Part shown: positions 43,649-53,015 of the stretch, one piece after another
Layout: every line of letters starts with the position of its first letter
How positions within the stretch are numbered: the stretch's first letter is position 1
NCBI RefSeq assembly: GCF_004762045.1
Contig: NZ_SJOM01000007.1
Location: forward strand, 5,259,798-5,323,797
Direction of reading: 5' to 3'
DNA length: 64,000 nucleotides
From: Mycobacterium sp. DL99
GTDB taxonomy: Bacteria; Actinomycetota; Actinomycetes; Mycobacteriales; Mycobacteriaceae
Position numbers and translations under genes: made by a program
Notes under the pieces: model-generated
Databases searched by the model: none
Seen by the model: the letters and a program-made list of their open reading frames with translations, nothing else
Told to the model about the DNA's origin: nothing

Positions 43649-45056
43649 AGACCGTCTCGCCCTCCCCCGTCACCTTGTCCACACGCTTGGCCAGATACAG
43701 CGCCTCCAAGGCCAATTCGACCGCTGCGGCCCGCTCACCGACCGACACCGCCCCCAACCTGGAGGCGAGCGTATCGACGACGGCCAGATCCGGCAGCGCG
43801 GCCAGGACGTCCTTGGCCGAAACCCGCTCACCGGTGGTCACCGGCGAGCCCTCCTCGACCGCGGCCACCAGTGGGGCGACGTCGATGCCGCCCAGCAGCC
43901 GCTGTGCGGTGTCGGCGGTGGCACGTCGCAGCAGGTGCTCCAGCACCGCCTGCTCACGCCCCTCCTCGCCCGTCTCGAACTCCAATTTGCCGCGCAGCAC
44001 GTCGATCACGGTGGCCAGGTCAACCACCCGGGCCACCGGATCGTCCTCGCCGAGGATCGCCGAACGGTGCCGCGCCGAGGCCGCCACCGTCTCGGCCGCG
44101 GCGATCGCGAACCGGGCCGACACACCGGAACGCTGGTCGATCGAGCTCGATTCACGCAGATTGCGAGCGAACCGGGCCAGCACGCCGAGCAGGTAATCCG
44201 GGACCTCGGCAGCCAACTGGGCCTCCTGGCGGATCACCCCGATCTCGTCCTCGATCTCCAGCGGGTAGTGCGTACGGATCTCGGCGCCGAACCGGTCCTT
44301 GAGCGGGGTGATGATCCGGCCGCGGTTCGTGTAGTCCTCGGGGTTGGCGCTGGCCACGACGAGCACGTCCAGCGGCAGCCGCAACGTGTAGCCGCGGACC
44401 TGAATGTCGCGCTCCTCCATGACGTTGAGCATCGACACCTGAATACGCTCGGCGAGGTCGGGCAGCTCGTTGACGGCCACGATGCCGCGGTGTGCCCGTG
44501 GGATCAGCCCGTAGGCGATCGTTTCCGGGTCGCCGAGGCTACGGCCCTCGGCCACCTTGATGGGGTCGATGTCGCCGACCAGATCGGCCACGCTGGTGTC
44601 CGGGGTGGCCAGCTTCTCCGTGTACCGCTCACTGCGGTGACGCCACTCGATCGGCAGATCGTCGCCGGAATCGGCGGCCCGGCGGATCGACTCGGGTGTG
44701 ATCGGGCTGTACGGGTGCTCGCCCAACTCAGACCCGGCGATCACGGGCGTCCACTCGTCGAGCAGCCCGGTCAACGCACGCAACAGCCGAGTCTTGCCCT
44801 GGCCGCGCTCACCGAGCAACACAACGTCGTGCCCGGCGATCAGAGCCCGCTCCAGCTGCGGGATCACCGTGTCCTCGAATCCGAGGATGCCCGGCCACAC
44901 GTCGCGACGATCCGCGAGCGCGGACAGCAGGTTCTCCCGAATTTCGGCTTTGACGCCCCGCTCACGATGGCCGGAGGCACGCAGCTCACCGACGGTACGA
45001 GGCAGATCGCCGGAGCCGGCTGGCCGGCGACCATCGTTTTTGGGTTGACTCACCAC
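43641..45056 (-). CDS. MoxR/magnesium-chelatase-type AAA+ ATPase (Rv0958 type)
   Basis: The 471-aa ATPase has Walker A GERGQGKT (about 103-110), Walker B region GIVAVNELPDL, sensor 1 ASANPEDYTNRG, and an extended C-terminal helical region. It is annotated as magnesium chelatase in many mycobacteria. With a VWA partner and no chlorophyll pathway it is better described as a MoxR-type chaperone ATPase. Start is GTG 45054-45056, and it is first gene of the two-gene operon. It diverges from a Ser/Thr kinase gene 120 bases away. Confidence 0.87.
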   Translation of the reverse strand: MVSQPKNDGRRPAGSGDLPRTVGELRASGHRERGVKAEIRENLLSALADRRDVWPGILGFEDTVIPQLERALIAGHDVVLLGERGQGKTRLLRALTGLLDEWTPVIAGSELGEHPYSPITPESIRRAADSGDDLPIEWRHRSERYTEKLATPDTSVADLVGDIDPIKVAEGRSLGDPETIAYGLIPRAHRGIVAVNELPDLAERIQVSMLNVMEERDIQVRGYTLRLPLDVLVVASANPEDYTNRGRIITPLKDRFGAEIRTHYPLEIEDEIGVIRQEAQLAAEVPDYLLGVLARFARNLRESSSIDQRSGVSARFAIAAAETVAASARHRSAILGEDDPVARVVDLATVIDVLRGKLEFETGEEGREQAVLEHLLRRATADTAQRLLGGIDVAPLVAAVEEGSPVTTGERVSAKDVLAALPDLAVVDTLASRLGAVSVGERAAAVELALEALYLAKRVDKVTGEGETVYG

Positions 45057-45176
45057 TCCACGCTACGACTGAACACGCGCGCGCACATCGCCACCCGCCA
45101 GAATCACGACCCGCCGCGTGCGGCCACAGCCGGACATAGTCGTTGTCCGAGCGGCGCGACCGGTAGTCTGCGCTCC

Positions 45177-47063
45177 ATGCCGTTGGCTAGCGGTCAGGAA
45201 TTCGCAGGGTTCACCATCGTCAGGTTGGTGGGCACTGGTGGCATGGGCGAGGTCTATCTGGCGTCCCACCCGCGGTTACCCCGCGAGGACGCCCTCAAAG
45301 TGCTGCCCATCAGCGTCAGCTCGGACAATGAGTTCCGGCAACGATTCATCCGCGAGGCGGATATGGCCGCCACCCTGTGGCATCCCCACATCGTCGGCGT
45401 GCACGACCGCGGCGAGTTCGAGGACCGGCTGTGGATCTCGATGGACTACGTCGACGGACACGACGCCGCCAAGCTGCTGCATGATCAGTACCCCAAGGGC
45501 ATGCCGGCCGAGGACGTCATCGAGGTCGTCACCGCCGTCGGCGACGCGTTGGACTACGCGCATCAACGCAAGCTGCTGCACCGTGACGTCAAGCCGGCCA
45601 ACATCTTGCTCACCAGCAAACAGGGCGCCAAGCGCCGCATCATGCTGACCGACTTCGGCATCGCGCGGCGCGCTGACGAGGTCAACGGACTCACCTCGAC
45701 GAACATCACCGTGGGTTCGATGTCCTACACCGCGCCCGAACAGTTGATGGGCCAACCCCTTGACGGTCGAGCCGACCAGTACTCACTGGCCGCGACCGCC
45801 TACCGCCTGTTCACCGGCACCCCGCCGTTCGCACACAGCAACCCGGCTGTGGTGATCAGCCACCACCTGAACTCCCCGCCACCCAAGCTTGCTGACACGA
45901 AACCTGAACTGGCCGTGTTCGATTCGGTGATGGCGAAGGCACTGTCCAAGGACGCCAAGGACCGTTACGACACCTGCCACGACTTCGCCGTCGCCCTCGC
46001 CGAGGCGGCTACCGGAACCACCCCCGAGGTGCGCACCCCGGCACCCGCTCACGAGCCCGCGCCACCGACCACCCCGTTGATCATCCCGAAGCCGGCGAAC
46101 CCGCCGGCCGCCCCGCTCTCGCCGTCGAACCCGCGGGCTGCATCCCCGTCGGAACCGCCGGTGTTCACCTCGTCGTGGGCGGGCAACGAAATCTCCTCCC
46201 GCAAACCCGTTGCGGGCGGTGCGCCAGTCGGGATGCAAGGCCCCGCCGGGCCGTCAGGGCCCGTTGGGCCGCCGGCAGGACCGGTCGGGCCGCCACAACA
46301 GCAGACCAACTTCGGACCGCCTCCGTTGCCGCACAACCCGATCCCGAAGAAGTCGAACAACCGGCGCAACATCATCGTGGCCGCCGCCGCAATCGGTGCG
46401 GCGGTTCTGCTCGTCGGCGGCATCACGCTGGCAGTGACTGCCGGCGACGACAACAGCAACGGCGGCGGGGGCGAGACCACCTCCGCGGTCGCCACGGATA
46501 CATCCGACCCGGAAACCACCACCGCTCCGAAACCACCGGGGCACGCCTTCACCATCGCCGACTACATCAAGCAGAGCGGCATCGTCGAAACGCCCGTCCA
46601 CCGCGGCGAACCGGGCGCACCGGTGTTCACCATGCCGACTCCGCCCGGATGGATCGACGCCGGTCCCCGCACCCCGGCCTGGGCCTACTCGGCGATCGTG
46701 AACGACCCGGCGAACCCGACCGAGCCGCCGTCGGTCGTCTCGCTGATCTCCAAGCTGGCCGGTGACGTCGACGCCAACAAGCTGCTCGAGTTCGCCCCCA
46801 ACGAGCTGCAGAACCTGGCCGACTACAAATTCAGCGGTGACGTGACCCGTGGCGAGATCAGCGGGTTCCCCACCGTGCACCTGGCCGGTACCTATGCCAA
46901 GGGCGGCCAGCGTCGTGCGATCACCCAGACCACTGTCGTGATCCAGGCGCCCGGCAGCGTCTACGTGCTGCAGATCAACGCAGACGCCAACGAACGCGAC
47001 AAGACGACGTTGACCGACATCAACAAGGCGATCGAGGCCCAGGCCACCATCGTCATGCCGTGA
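45177..47063 (+). CDS. Receptor-type Ser/Thr protein kinase with LpqN-like extracellular sensor
   Basis: The 628-aa PknB-family kinase shows glycine loop GTGGMGEVYLA (19-29), Lys41, catalytic HRD at 135-137 (LLHRDVKPANIL), DFG at 159-161, an activation loop with TSTNITVGS, and APE at 186-188. A Pro-rich juxtamembrane linker (about 275-395) includes a short collagen-like GPAGPSGPVGPPAGPVGPP run. One transmembrane helix is at about 400-422. The extracellular domain (about 465-628) resembles LpqN/LpqT (MPTPPGWIDAGPRTP). ATG 45177 is the first sensible start; the frame upstream is antisense to moxR. It is divergent from the MoxR-VWA operon. Ligand and substrates are unknown. Confidence 0.9.
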   Translation: MPLASGQEFAGFTIVRLVGTGGMGEVYLASHPRLPREDALKVLPISVSSDNEFRQRFIREADMAATLWHPHIVGVHDRGEFEDRLWISMDYVDGHDAAKLLHDQYPKGMPAEDVIEVVTAVGDALDYAHQRKLLHRDVKPANILLTSKQGAKRRIMLTDFGIARRADEVNGLTSTNITVGSMSYTAPEQLMGQPLDGRADQYSLAATAYRLFTGTPPFAHSNPAVVISHHLNSPPPKLADTKPELAVFDSVMAKALSKDAKDRYDTCHDFAVALAEAATGTTPEVRTPAPAHEPAPPTTPLIIPKPANPPAAPLSPSNPRAASPSEPPVFTSSWAGNEISSRKPVAGGAPVGMQGPAGPSGPVGPPAGPVGPPQQQTNFGPPPLPHNPIPKKSNNRRNIIVAAAAIGAAVLLVGGITLAVTAGDDNSNGGGGETTSAVATDTSDPETTTAPKPPGHAFTIADYIKQSGIVETPVHRGEPGAPVFTMPTPPGWIDAGPRTPAWAYSAIVNDPANPTEPPSVVSLISKLAGDVDANKLLEFAPNELQNLADYKFSGDVTRGEISGFPTVHLAGTYAKGGQRRAITQTTVVIQAPGSVYVLQINADANERDKTTLTDINKAIEAQATIVMP

Positions 47064-47110
47064 GTCGGGTCTGAACCGGGTGCGTTCAGGTACCCGGTAC
47101 CCTGGGTATC

Positions 47111-48124
47111 GTGAATTCGCTCGATTGGCGTAGCCGGCCCACCACCGTGCACTTCGGCCCCGCATCTTTGCAGTCCAGGGCACTCGGCTGGACCACCGCG
47201 ATCTTCGTCCGCCCATTGCTGGGCCTGCTGACCCTGATCGGAATGGGCATCAACCGCGTCGCCCCCGCCCTGCTGCAGCGCGCACACCTCGACGTCATCG
47301 ACCGGCCCCTGCGGGTCATCAAGCCGCTGCCCGGCACCGAGGTGACACCGGTGGCGCTACCCAACTGCCCGGCCGAATGGGTGATCGCCCCCGAGGCCCG
47401 CGACTCCGATCTGGTGATCGTCTACCTACACGGCTCGGCGCTAGTGACCCTCGGCCTGAACTCGCACCGCCGCTTCGTGTCGAAGCTGTCTGCCAGCACC
47501 GGGGCACGCGTGCTCAACGTCGGCTACCGACTGGCCCCGCAGGCCGACATCGACGATGCCGTCGCCGACGGGCTCGACGGCTACCGCTTCGCACTGTCGC
47601 TCGGGTTCGCACCCGATCGGATTGTCCTGGCCGGTGATTCAGCCGGTGGCCTGATGGCCGCCGACACCGCGTTGGCCGCGCGCGACGCCGGACTGCCGGT
47701 CCCCGCGGGGCAGGTACTGCTCTCCCCGTTGACCTCGTCCGACATGGATCTGAAATACCTCGCTCTGCAAGAGCATCGCGACGTGCTGTTCCCGTTCATG
47801 ACCGTGAAGTTCATCTACGACGTGTTCGCCACGGTCAACGGCACCCGGCCGACTCCGGTGATGCCGCCCGAGGCGGACCTGCACGGACTCGGGCCGTTCC
47901 TGTTCCAGGTCGGCACGCACGAGATGCTGCTCAACGACACCTTCGCCCTCGCCGACAAGCTCCAGGCCAGCGGTGTTCCCGTGTGGATTCAGGTGTGGGA
48001 CAGGGCAATGCACATGTTCCAGCTGAGCTTCGACATCAACCCCGATGCGCGACACGCGGTCGAGGAGATCACGTCGTTCATCGAGTACGCGACCACCGAG
48101 GTCGAGGACGAAGCCAGCGCGTAA
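47111..48124 (+). CDS. HSL-family alpha/beta-hydrolase (esterase/lipase)
   Basis: The 337-aa protein has the hormone-sensitive-lipase layout. Nucleophile elbow GDSAGG (in IVLAGDSAGGLMAADTA), an Asp in LLND near the C-terminus and a late His in MHMF form the probable triad. The oxyanion motif, normally HGGG, reads HGSA (IVYLHGSALV), an unusual variant that could change activity. A hydrophobic N-terminal segment (about 28-55) suggests membrane association. GTG 47111 starts 47 bases after the kinase stop. It probably acts on acyl esters. Confidence 0.82.
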   Translation: MNSLDWRSRPTTVHFGPASLQSRALGWTTAIFVRPLLGLLTLIGMGINRVAPALLQRAHLDVIDRPLRVIKPLPGTEVTPVALPNCPAEWVIAPEARDSDLVIVYLHGSALVTLGLNSHRRFVSKLSASTGARVLNVGYRLAPQADIDDAVADGLDGYRFALSLGFAPDRIVLAGDSAGGLMAADTALAARDAGLPVPAGQVLLSPLTSSDMDLKYLALQEHRDVLFPFMTVKFIYDVFATVNGTRPTPVMPPEADLHGLGPFLFQVGTHEMLLNDTFALADKLQASGVPVWIQVWDRAMHMFQLSFDINPDARHAVEEITSFIEYATTEVEDEASA

Positions 48125-48187
48125 GGGGTTGGCGTCGGCGTTGGTGTCGGGCCTCCCCTGCGCATTACCTTGCGCTTTACCCTCCAC

Positions 48188-48247
48188 GCCGTTTTCTACG
48201 CCTGCGTCGTAGCCGCGTGGTCCAGCGACCCAGGTGTAGAAAACGGC
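48188..48247. repeat. Imperfect palindromic element upstream of the DUF559 gene
   Basis: A 17-base arm GCCGTTTTCTACGCCTG (48188-48204) pairs with 48231-48247 with one mismatch across a 26-base loop. A closely related palindrome lies at the other end of the adjacent gene (49212-49270). The repeats share CCGTTTTCTAC / GTAGAAA.CGG. Confidence 0.75.
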
Positions 48248-48374
48248 GCCGGTGTCTTTTCCCTGTGCGCCGCGCATTCCGCGCCATCCACAGCGCACGG
48301 TTCATCCACAGCCTCAGCTGAGACGCATGCCGGCGCCGTCAATCCGTCGGTCGCGCTGCTGATCGTCGTGGTCC

Positions 48375-49235
48375 ATGAGCTTCCCATTCATCGGACCGGA
48401 AGCGGTCGCGGCCGGCAGCCTCACCCCGGGCCAACTGCGATGGCGATACGCCCCGGCGCATCCACGCGTCTACCTGCCGAAGGGCGCCGTTCGAACCCTG
48501 AAGGCCAACACGATGGGCGCGTGGCTGTGGACTGGCCGTCGCGGGATCATCGCCGGCCGGGCAGCCGCAGCTCTGCACGGTGCGCAATGGGTCGACGACG
48601 ATGCCCCGGTGGAACTGATCATGGAGCACGGGCGTCGCAGGCCCGGCATCATCGTGCGCGAGGAACGCATCAGGCCTGACGAGATTTGCCGGATCGGCGA
48701 TTTCAGCGTGACCACACCGCTACGCACCGCGCTTGATCTCGCGCGTTTCCTTCCCCGTGACGCGGCAGTTGCCCACCTCGATGCGCTGGCCATCGCCACA
48801 GGCGTCGACGCCGGGCAAGTGCTCGAATTGGCCGGCCGGTATCGCGGGCTACGTGGAATACGAAGCGCCCGAACAGCACTCGATTTGATGGATGCCGGTG
48901 GGCAATCTCCGCCGGAGACCTGGCTGCGGCTGCTTCTCATCGACGCGGGCTATCGGCGTCCGCGTACTCAGATCCGGGTGACCGACGGCTTCAACGACGC
49001 GTTCCTCGACATGGGTTACGACGACGTCAAGGTGGGCTGGGATTACGAAGGTAAACACCACGCCACGGACCGTTCGCGTGTGGTGCACGACATCGGCCGC
49101 AATGAGCTCATCGAACGCGAAGGCTGGATAGACATCCGTGTCGTGGTCGAACACAGCAGGGCGTTCATCCTGCACCGGGTCCGAGAGGCATTTGCCCGGC
49201 GTGGTGGTTCACCGTTTTCTACCTCTGGGTCGTGA
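48375..49235 (+). CDS. DUF559/Vsr-like endonuclease-domain protein with AbiEi-like N-terminus
   Basis: The 286-aa protein combines an N-terminal winged-helix region like AbiEi-type antitoxin domains (AAGSLTPGQLRWRYAPAHPRVYLPKG and IIAGRAAAALHGAQWV). Its C-terminal DUF559/PD-(D/E)XK-like domain has GWDYEGKHHATD, with E-x-K, and a downstream R..EL..REGW.D.RVV. Similar mycobacterial proteins are common and often mis-named. ATG 48375 lacks a good ribosome site. Related palindromes flank it on both sides, and its last codons lie inside one arm. That suggests spread as a unit or an association with the repeats. Nuclease function is inferred. Confidence 0.75.
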   Translation: MSFPFIGPEAVAAGSLTPGQLRWRYAPAHPRVYLPKGAVRTLKANTMGAWLWTGRRGIIAGRAAAALHGAQWVDDDAPVELIMEHGRRRPGIIVREERIRPDEICRIGDFSVTTPLRTALDLARFLPRDAAVAHLDALAIATGVDAGQVLELAGRYRGLRGIRSARTALDLMDAGGQSPPETWLRLLLIDAGYRRPRTQIRVTDGFNDAFLDMGYDDVKVGWDYEGKHHATDRSRVVHDIGRNELIEREGWIDIRVVVEHSRAFILHRVREAFARRGGSPFSTSGS

Positions 49236-49270
49236 CGACGTAATCATCACAGCCCAGGGGTAGAAATCGG
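49212..49270. repeat. Imperfect palindromic element at the 3' end of the DUF559 gene
   Basis: The left arm CCGTTTTCTACCTCTGGG (49212-49229) pairs with 49253-49270 with two mismatches across a 23-base loop. The left arm encodes the gene's last residues (PFSTSG). The element could end transcription, but its relative at 48188-48247 sits upstream of the gene, arguing for a repeat family. Confidence 0.75.
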
Positions 49271-49323
49271 CGCAGCCCCTCATGGCGGCGGTGCACCGGG
49301 CCAATCGATTGAGACCGAAGAAA

Positions 49324-50886
49324 CTAGTGCGCGAAATGCCTTGCACCGGTGAGGTACAGCGTGATGCCAGCGGCCTCGGCAGCAGCGGTCACCTCGGCGT
49401 CACGTACCGAGCCACCCGGGTGCACGATCGCCTTGACGCCGGCATTCGTCAGCGTCTCCAAGCCGTCGGGGAACGGGAAGAACGCGTCGGAGGCGCCCAC
49501 CGAACCGGGCACGCGGTCGCCCGCACGCTGCACGGCCAGCCCGGCCGCGTCGACGCGATTCACCTGTCCCATACCGACACCCACGGTCGCGCCGTCCTTG
49601 GCGATCACGATCGCGTTGGACTTCACCGCGCGGCAGGCCCGCCAGGCGAACACGAGATCGCTCAGCGTCTGCGGGTCGGCCGGCTCACCGGTGGCCAGCG
49701 TCCAGTTCGCCGGATCGTCACCCTCGGCGTCGAGCGCGTCACGCTGCTGCAGCAGCACCCCGCCACTGATCTGGCGCATCTCGATGCCACCGACCAGCGG
49801 CTCCGACGCCACCAGGATGCGGATGTTCTTCTTGCGGGCCAAGATCTCGACCGCTCCGGCCTCATACGCCGGGGCGATGATGACCTCGGTGAAGATGTCG
49901 GCGACGGTCTCGGCCATCTCGACGCTGACCTCGGTGTTGGAGGCGATGACGCCACCGAACGCACTCAGCGGATCGCACTCGTGCGCCTTGCGGTGCGCGT
50001 CGGCCACCGACTCCGAGGAGATCGCGATGCCACACGGGTTGGCGTGCTTGATGATCGCCACGCAGATCTCTTCGTGGTCGAACGCGGCCCGCCACGCCGC
50101 ATCGGCGTCGGTGTAATTGTTGTAGGACATCTCCTTGCCGTGCAGCTGCTCGGCCTGGGCCAGTCCGGGCCACGCGGAGTCGTCGCGGTAGACCGCGGCC
50201 TGCTGATGCGGGTTCTCGCCATAGCGCAGGACCGCGCTGCGGTGCCAGGTACCGGCGAACCAGGCCGGCAGCGGCTGAGCAGGCTCCTCAGGAGCCAGCG
50301 TCGACCCCATCCAGCCGGCAACAGCCACGTCGTACTCGGCGGTGTGCCGGAATGCCAACGACGCCAGCTTCTTCCGCTCATCGAGGGTGAACCCGCCGGC
50401 CCGAACCGCGGCCAGCACACCGTCATAGCCCAACGGATCCACGACCACGGCCACGCTGGGGTGGTTCTTGGCGGCCGCACGAACCATCGACGGCCCACCG
50501 ATGTCGATCTGCTCGACGCACTCGTCCACCGATGCCCCGGACTCGACCGTCTCGGAGAACGGGTACAGGTTCACCACCACGAGCTCGAACGCCTCGACCT
50601 CGAGCTCCTGCAGAGCCGCAACATGTTCGGGCTTGCGGGTATCGGCCAGCAGACCGGCGTGCACGCGCGGGTGCAGAGTCTTGACCCGGCCGTCGAGCAC
50701 CTCGGGGAAACCCGTCACCTCTTCCACCGGGGTGACCGGAACACCTGCGGCGGCAATGGTTTTGGCGGTCGACCCGGTGGAGACGATGGCCACGCCCGCC
50801 TCGTGCAGGCCGCGGGCCAGATCGGCCAGGCCGGTCTTGTCATAGACACTGATCAGCGCTCGGCGGATCGGTTTCTTCTCGCTCAC
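49324..50886 (-). CDS. purH: Bifunctional AICAR transformylase / IMP cyclohydrolase
   Basis: PurH performs the last two steps of IMP synthesis. The 520-aa protein starts with the IMP cyclohydrolase domain (RRALISVYDKTGLADLARGLHEAG). The AICAR transformylase domain contains YGENPHQQAAVY, IIKHANPCGIA and SDAFFPFPDGLE, and the protein ends ITLYLTGARHFAH. Its start overlaps the purN stop by 4 bases. Downstream in the window is an inverted-repeat element, and no close terminator was identified. Confidence 0.95.
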   Translation of the reverse strand: MSEKKPIRRALISVYDKTGLADLARGLHEAGVAIVSTGSTAKTIAAAGVPVTPVEEVTGFPEVLDGRVKTLHPRVHAGLLADTRKPEHVAALQELEVEAFELVVVNLYPFSETVESGASVDECVEQIDIGGPSMVRAAAKNHPSVAVVVDPLGYDGVLAAVRAGGFTLDERKKLASLAFRHTAEYDVAVAGWMGSTLAPEEPAQPLPAWFAGTWHRSAVLRYGENPHQQAAVYRDDSAWPGLAQAEQLHGKEMSYNNYTDADAAWRAAFDHEEICVAIIKHANPCGIAISSESVADAHRKAHECDPLSAFGGVIASNTEVSVEMAETVADIFTEVIIAPAYEAGAVEILARKKNIRILVASEPLVGGIEMRQISGGVLLQQRDALDAEGDDPANWTLATGEPADPQTLSDLVFAWRACRAVKSNAIVIAKDGATVGVGMGQVNRVDAAGLAVQRAGDRVPGSVGASDAFFPFPDGLETLTNAGVKAIVHPGGSVRDAEVTAAAEAAGITLYLTGARHFAH

Positions 50887-51512
50887 CCTATGGTCGCCTT
50901 TCGTCCAGTCCAGGTCACGCCGCGGGTTGCCAGCGCGGCCAGCACATCCACCAGCAGTCGACGTTCGACCACCTTGATGCGCTCATGCAAAGTCTCTTCG
51001 GTGTCATCATCGAGCACCTCGACAGCCTGCTGGGCCAGAATCGGCCCGGTATCCATGCCGGAGTCCACGAGATGCACCGTGCAGCCCGTCACCCGCACGC
51101 CGTACGCCAACGCCTCGGGCACCGCATGCGCCCCGGGGAACGCGGGCAGCAATGCGGGATGGGTGTTGACCACCCGGCCTGGGAACCGGGAAAGAAACTG
51201 GCCGCCCAGAATTTTCATGAACCCGGCCGAGACCACCAGGTCCGGCTCATGTTCAGCGGTGGCCTCGGTGAATGCGACGTCCCAGGCGTCGCGGTCCGCA
51301 TGATCACCCAGCCGCACGGTGTAGGACGGCACCCCCGCCGCCGCCGCGATGTCCACCGCGGCACATTTGCGGTCGGTTCCGACTGCCACCACACGCGCCG
51401 GATAGTCGTCTTCGGCGGCGGCCAGTAGCGAGGCGAGCAACGATCCTGTCCCCGAAGCCAGCACTACCAGCCGTGCCGGTGTACTCGGAGGCACATGTAA
51501 GGGTTGCTGCAC
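50883..51512 (-). CDS. purN: Phosphoribosylglycinamide formyltransferase
   Basis: PurN formylates GAR with 10-formyl-THF in purine synthesis. The 209-aa protein has LVVLASGTGSLLASLL at the N-terminus. The catalytic Asn-His-Asp set is visible: Asn in VVNTHPALLPAFPG, with the following His, and Asp in HLVDSGMDTGPI. GTG 51512 is used. The stop overlaps purH in ATGA fashion. It begins 9 bases after perM, so purine genes are read through from the perM promoter. Confidence 0.95.
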   Translation of the reverse strand: MQQPLHVPPSTPARLVVLASGTGSLLASLLAAAEDDYPARVVAVGTDRKCAAVDIAAAAGVPSYTVRLGDHADRDAWDVAFTEATAEHEPDLVVSAGFMKILGGQFLSRFPGRVVNTHPALLPAFPGAHAVPEALAYGVRVTGCTVHLVDSGMDTGPILAQQAVEVLDDDTEETLHERIKVVERRLLVDVLAALATRGVTWTGRKATIG

Positions 51513-51521
51513 GCGAGCAGC

Positions 51522-52994
51522 CTAGTCGCCCGCACGGCGAGGGTTGTCGCCGGTCACTGGGCCGTCTGGCATGTCGTCGACGATGAAGTGGTCCTCGGGG
51601 TCCTCATCGAGGTCGTCATAGCGCCGCGGGCGGGGTTCATAGACGGTTTCCTGTACGTCCTCGTAGTCGTCGGGCTCGTCCGCCGCCGGCTCCTCGGCCG
51701 ACCACGACACCAACGGTTGGTCGGGTTCGAGCTCGGGTTCGGGATCTGCCTCGGCGTACTCGATGTCCTCGTCGACGTAGTCGTCGCCCTCTTCGGACTC
51801 GGACTCGAACTCGGGTTCAGGCTGCGGCTCGACCGGTTCCGGTTTGGGCGGGAGTACCGGTCGGGGCTTGCGGGTCAGGCCACCGGACATCGCCACGGTC
51901 AGTCCGCCGACCCCGGCGAACCAGAGGAACACCGCAGGCGCGAACGTCGATTGATCCACCCCGACGTCGCCGAAATTGCCCAGCCGCCCGCCGCCGGCGT
52001 AGCCGAGCAGCGCCATCGTCACGGCCGCCAGCGCCGACGCCACCAGCAACTTGCCTGTGGCCGCCCCGATCGGCTGGGGACGCCGCGCACACTGCTGGCC
52101 CAATGCGACTGCCGAGGCCGCACCCACGATCAGGAGCGCCACCCAGATGGGGCCCAACGGCGGCGTGGGCACCGCGGCCAGCACCGGCACCGCAGGGATG
52201 TCACCGCCGAACACCGTGAATGAACTGAAGGCGGCCAGCCCGACATGGGCACTGGATCCGACCGCGATCGCCGAGGCACCGACGATCACGTTGGGGATGT
52301 AGAGGATCGACAACAGAGTCAGGCTGAGCTGGCCGAACAGGCTGTCGGTGATCGCAAATAGGTCGTGCATCGTGGCCCAGTGCACCACCAGCGACACGGC
52401 CGTCACCGCCCCGGAAAGACCGAACAGGGCCAGCACACCGGCGGTCGCGGCACGGAACGCCTCGGGCAGCCAGTCCGGCAGCGGCGAGGCGGCCAGCGTC
52501 CGTCGACCGACCTTCGAGCCGACGCCGATCAGGGCACCGATTGCGTGCACGATCAGCACGCTGCAGAACGCGCGCAGGGCGCTGGGAGTCTGAAGTTCGC
52601 TGATCACCGAGGCTGCGTCGTGAATGACGGCCAGCAGGAGCGCCGCGATCAGAATCGGCCCGCCCAAGGCCGAGGCGACCACCCAGCGGGTGACGAACCA
52701 GGAGGAATTGGGGGCGGTGGCCGCGGCCGTGGTGCGCGCGGTGCCCCAGATCATCGCCAGCACCGGCAGCAGGGGCATCACCCCGAGCTCGCGGCCGCCG
52801 ATCGACACCGGCACTTGGTGCACGCCGAGCCACATGCTGGCGATCGCACCGAGCGCGCCCGTCATGTCGCTGTTGGCGATCAGCAGTTGCAACAGCACAA
52901 CCGCGGCGATGACCACCAGCGCGACGACGGACGGCCCGAACGCGACCCGGAGCAACTCACGCGCCTGGCGGGTGCCGACTGGCCGGTTACTCAC
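51522..52994 (-). CDS. perM: Cell division integral membrane protein PerM (DUF6350, Rv0955)
   Basis: PerM is a polytopic membrane protein needed for cell division and persistence in M. tuberculosis. The 490-aa protein has about ten hydrophobic segments (residues about 15-375). A cytosolic acidic tail follows, rich in Asp/Glu/Pro (EPEFESESEEGDDYVDEDIE), ending IVDDMPDGPVTGDNP. GTG 52992-52994 was chosen because GAGGAG lies 11 bases upstream and the longer frame to 53042 runs through a hairpin. It lies between the DUF5336 protein gene and purN. Confidence 0.88.
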   Translation of the reverse strand: MSNRPVGTRQARELLRVAFGPSVVALVVIAAVVLLQLLIANSDMTGALGAIASMWLGVHQVPVSIGGRELGVMPLLPVLAMIWGTARTTAAATAPNSSWFVTRWVVASALGGPILIAALLLAVIHDAASVISELQTPSALRAFCSVLIVHAIGALIGVGSKVGRRTLAASPLPDWLPEAFRAATAGVLALFGLSGAVTAVSLVVHWATMHDLFAITDSLFGQLSLTLLSILYIPNVIVGASAIAVGSSAHVGLAAFSSFTVFGGDIPAVPVLAAVPTPPLGPIWVALLIVGAASAVALGQQCARRPQPIGAATGKLLVASALAAVTMALLGYAGGGRLGNFGDVGVDQSTFAPAVFLWFAGVGGLTVAMSGGLTRKPRPVLPPKPEPVEPQPEPEFESESEEGDDYVDEDIEYAEADPEPELEPDQPLVSWSAEEPAADEPDDYEDVQETVYEPRPRRYDDLDEDPEDHFIVDDMPDGPVTGDNPRRAGD

Positions 52995-53015
52995 TTGGTG
53001 GGCTGCTCCTCGCAA

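Noticed and set aside
43596..45176. Upstream extension of the kinase frame
   Set aside because: It is antisense to the MoxR and VWA genes. The kinase fold starts at 45177 and the extension has no recognisable domain.
49282..51303. 673-codon plus-strand frame
   Set aside because: It is antisense to purH and purN, with no domain or ribosome site.
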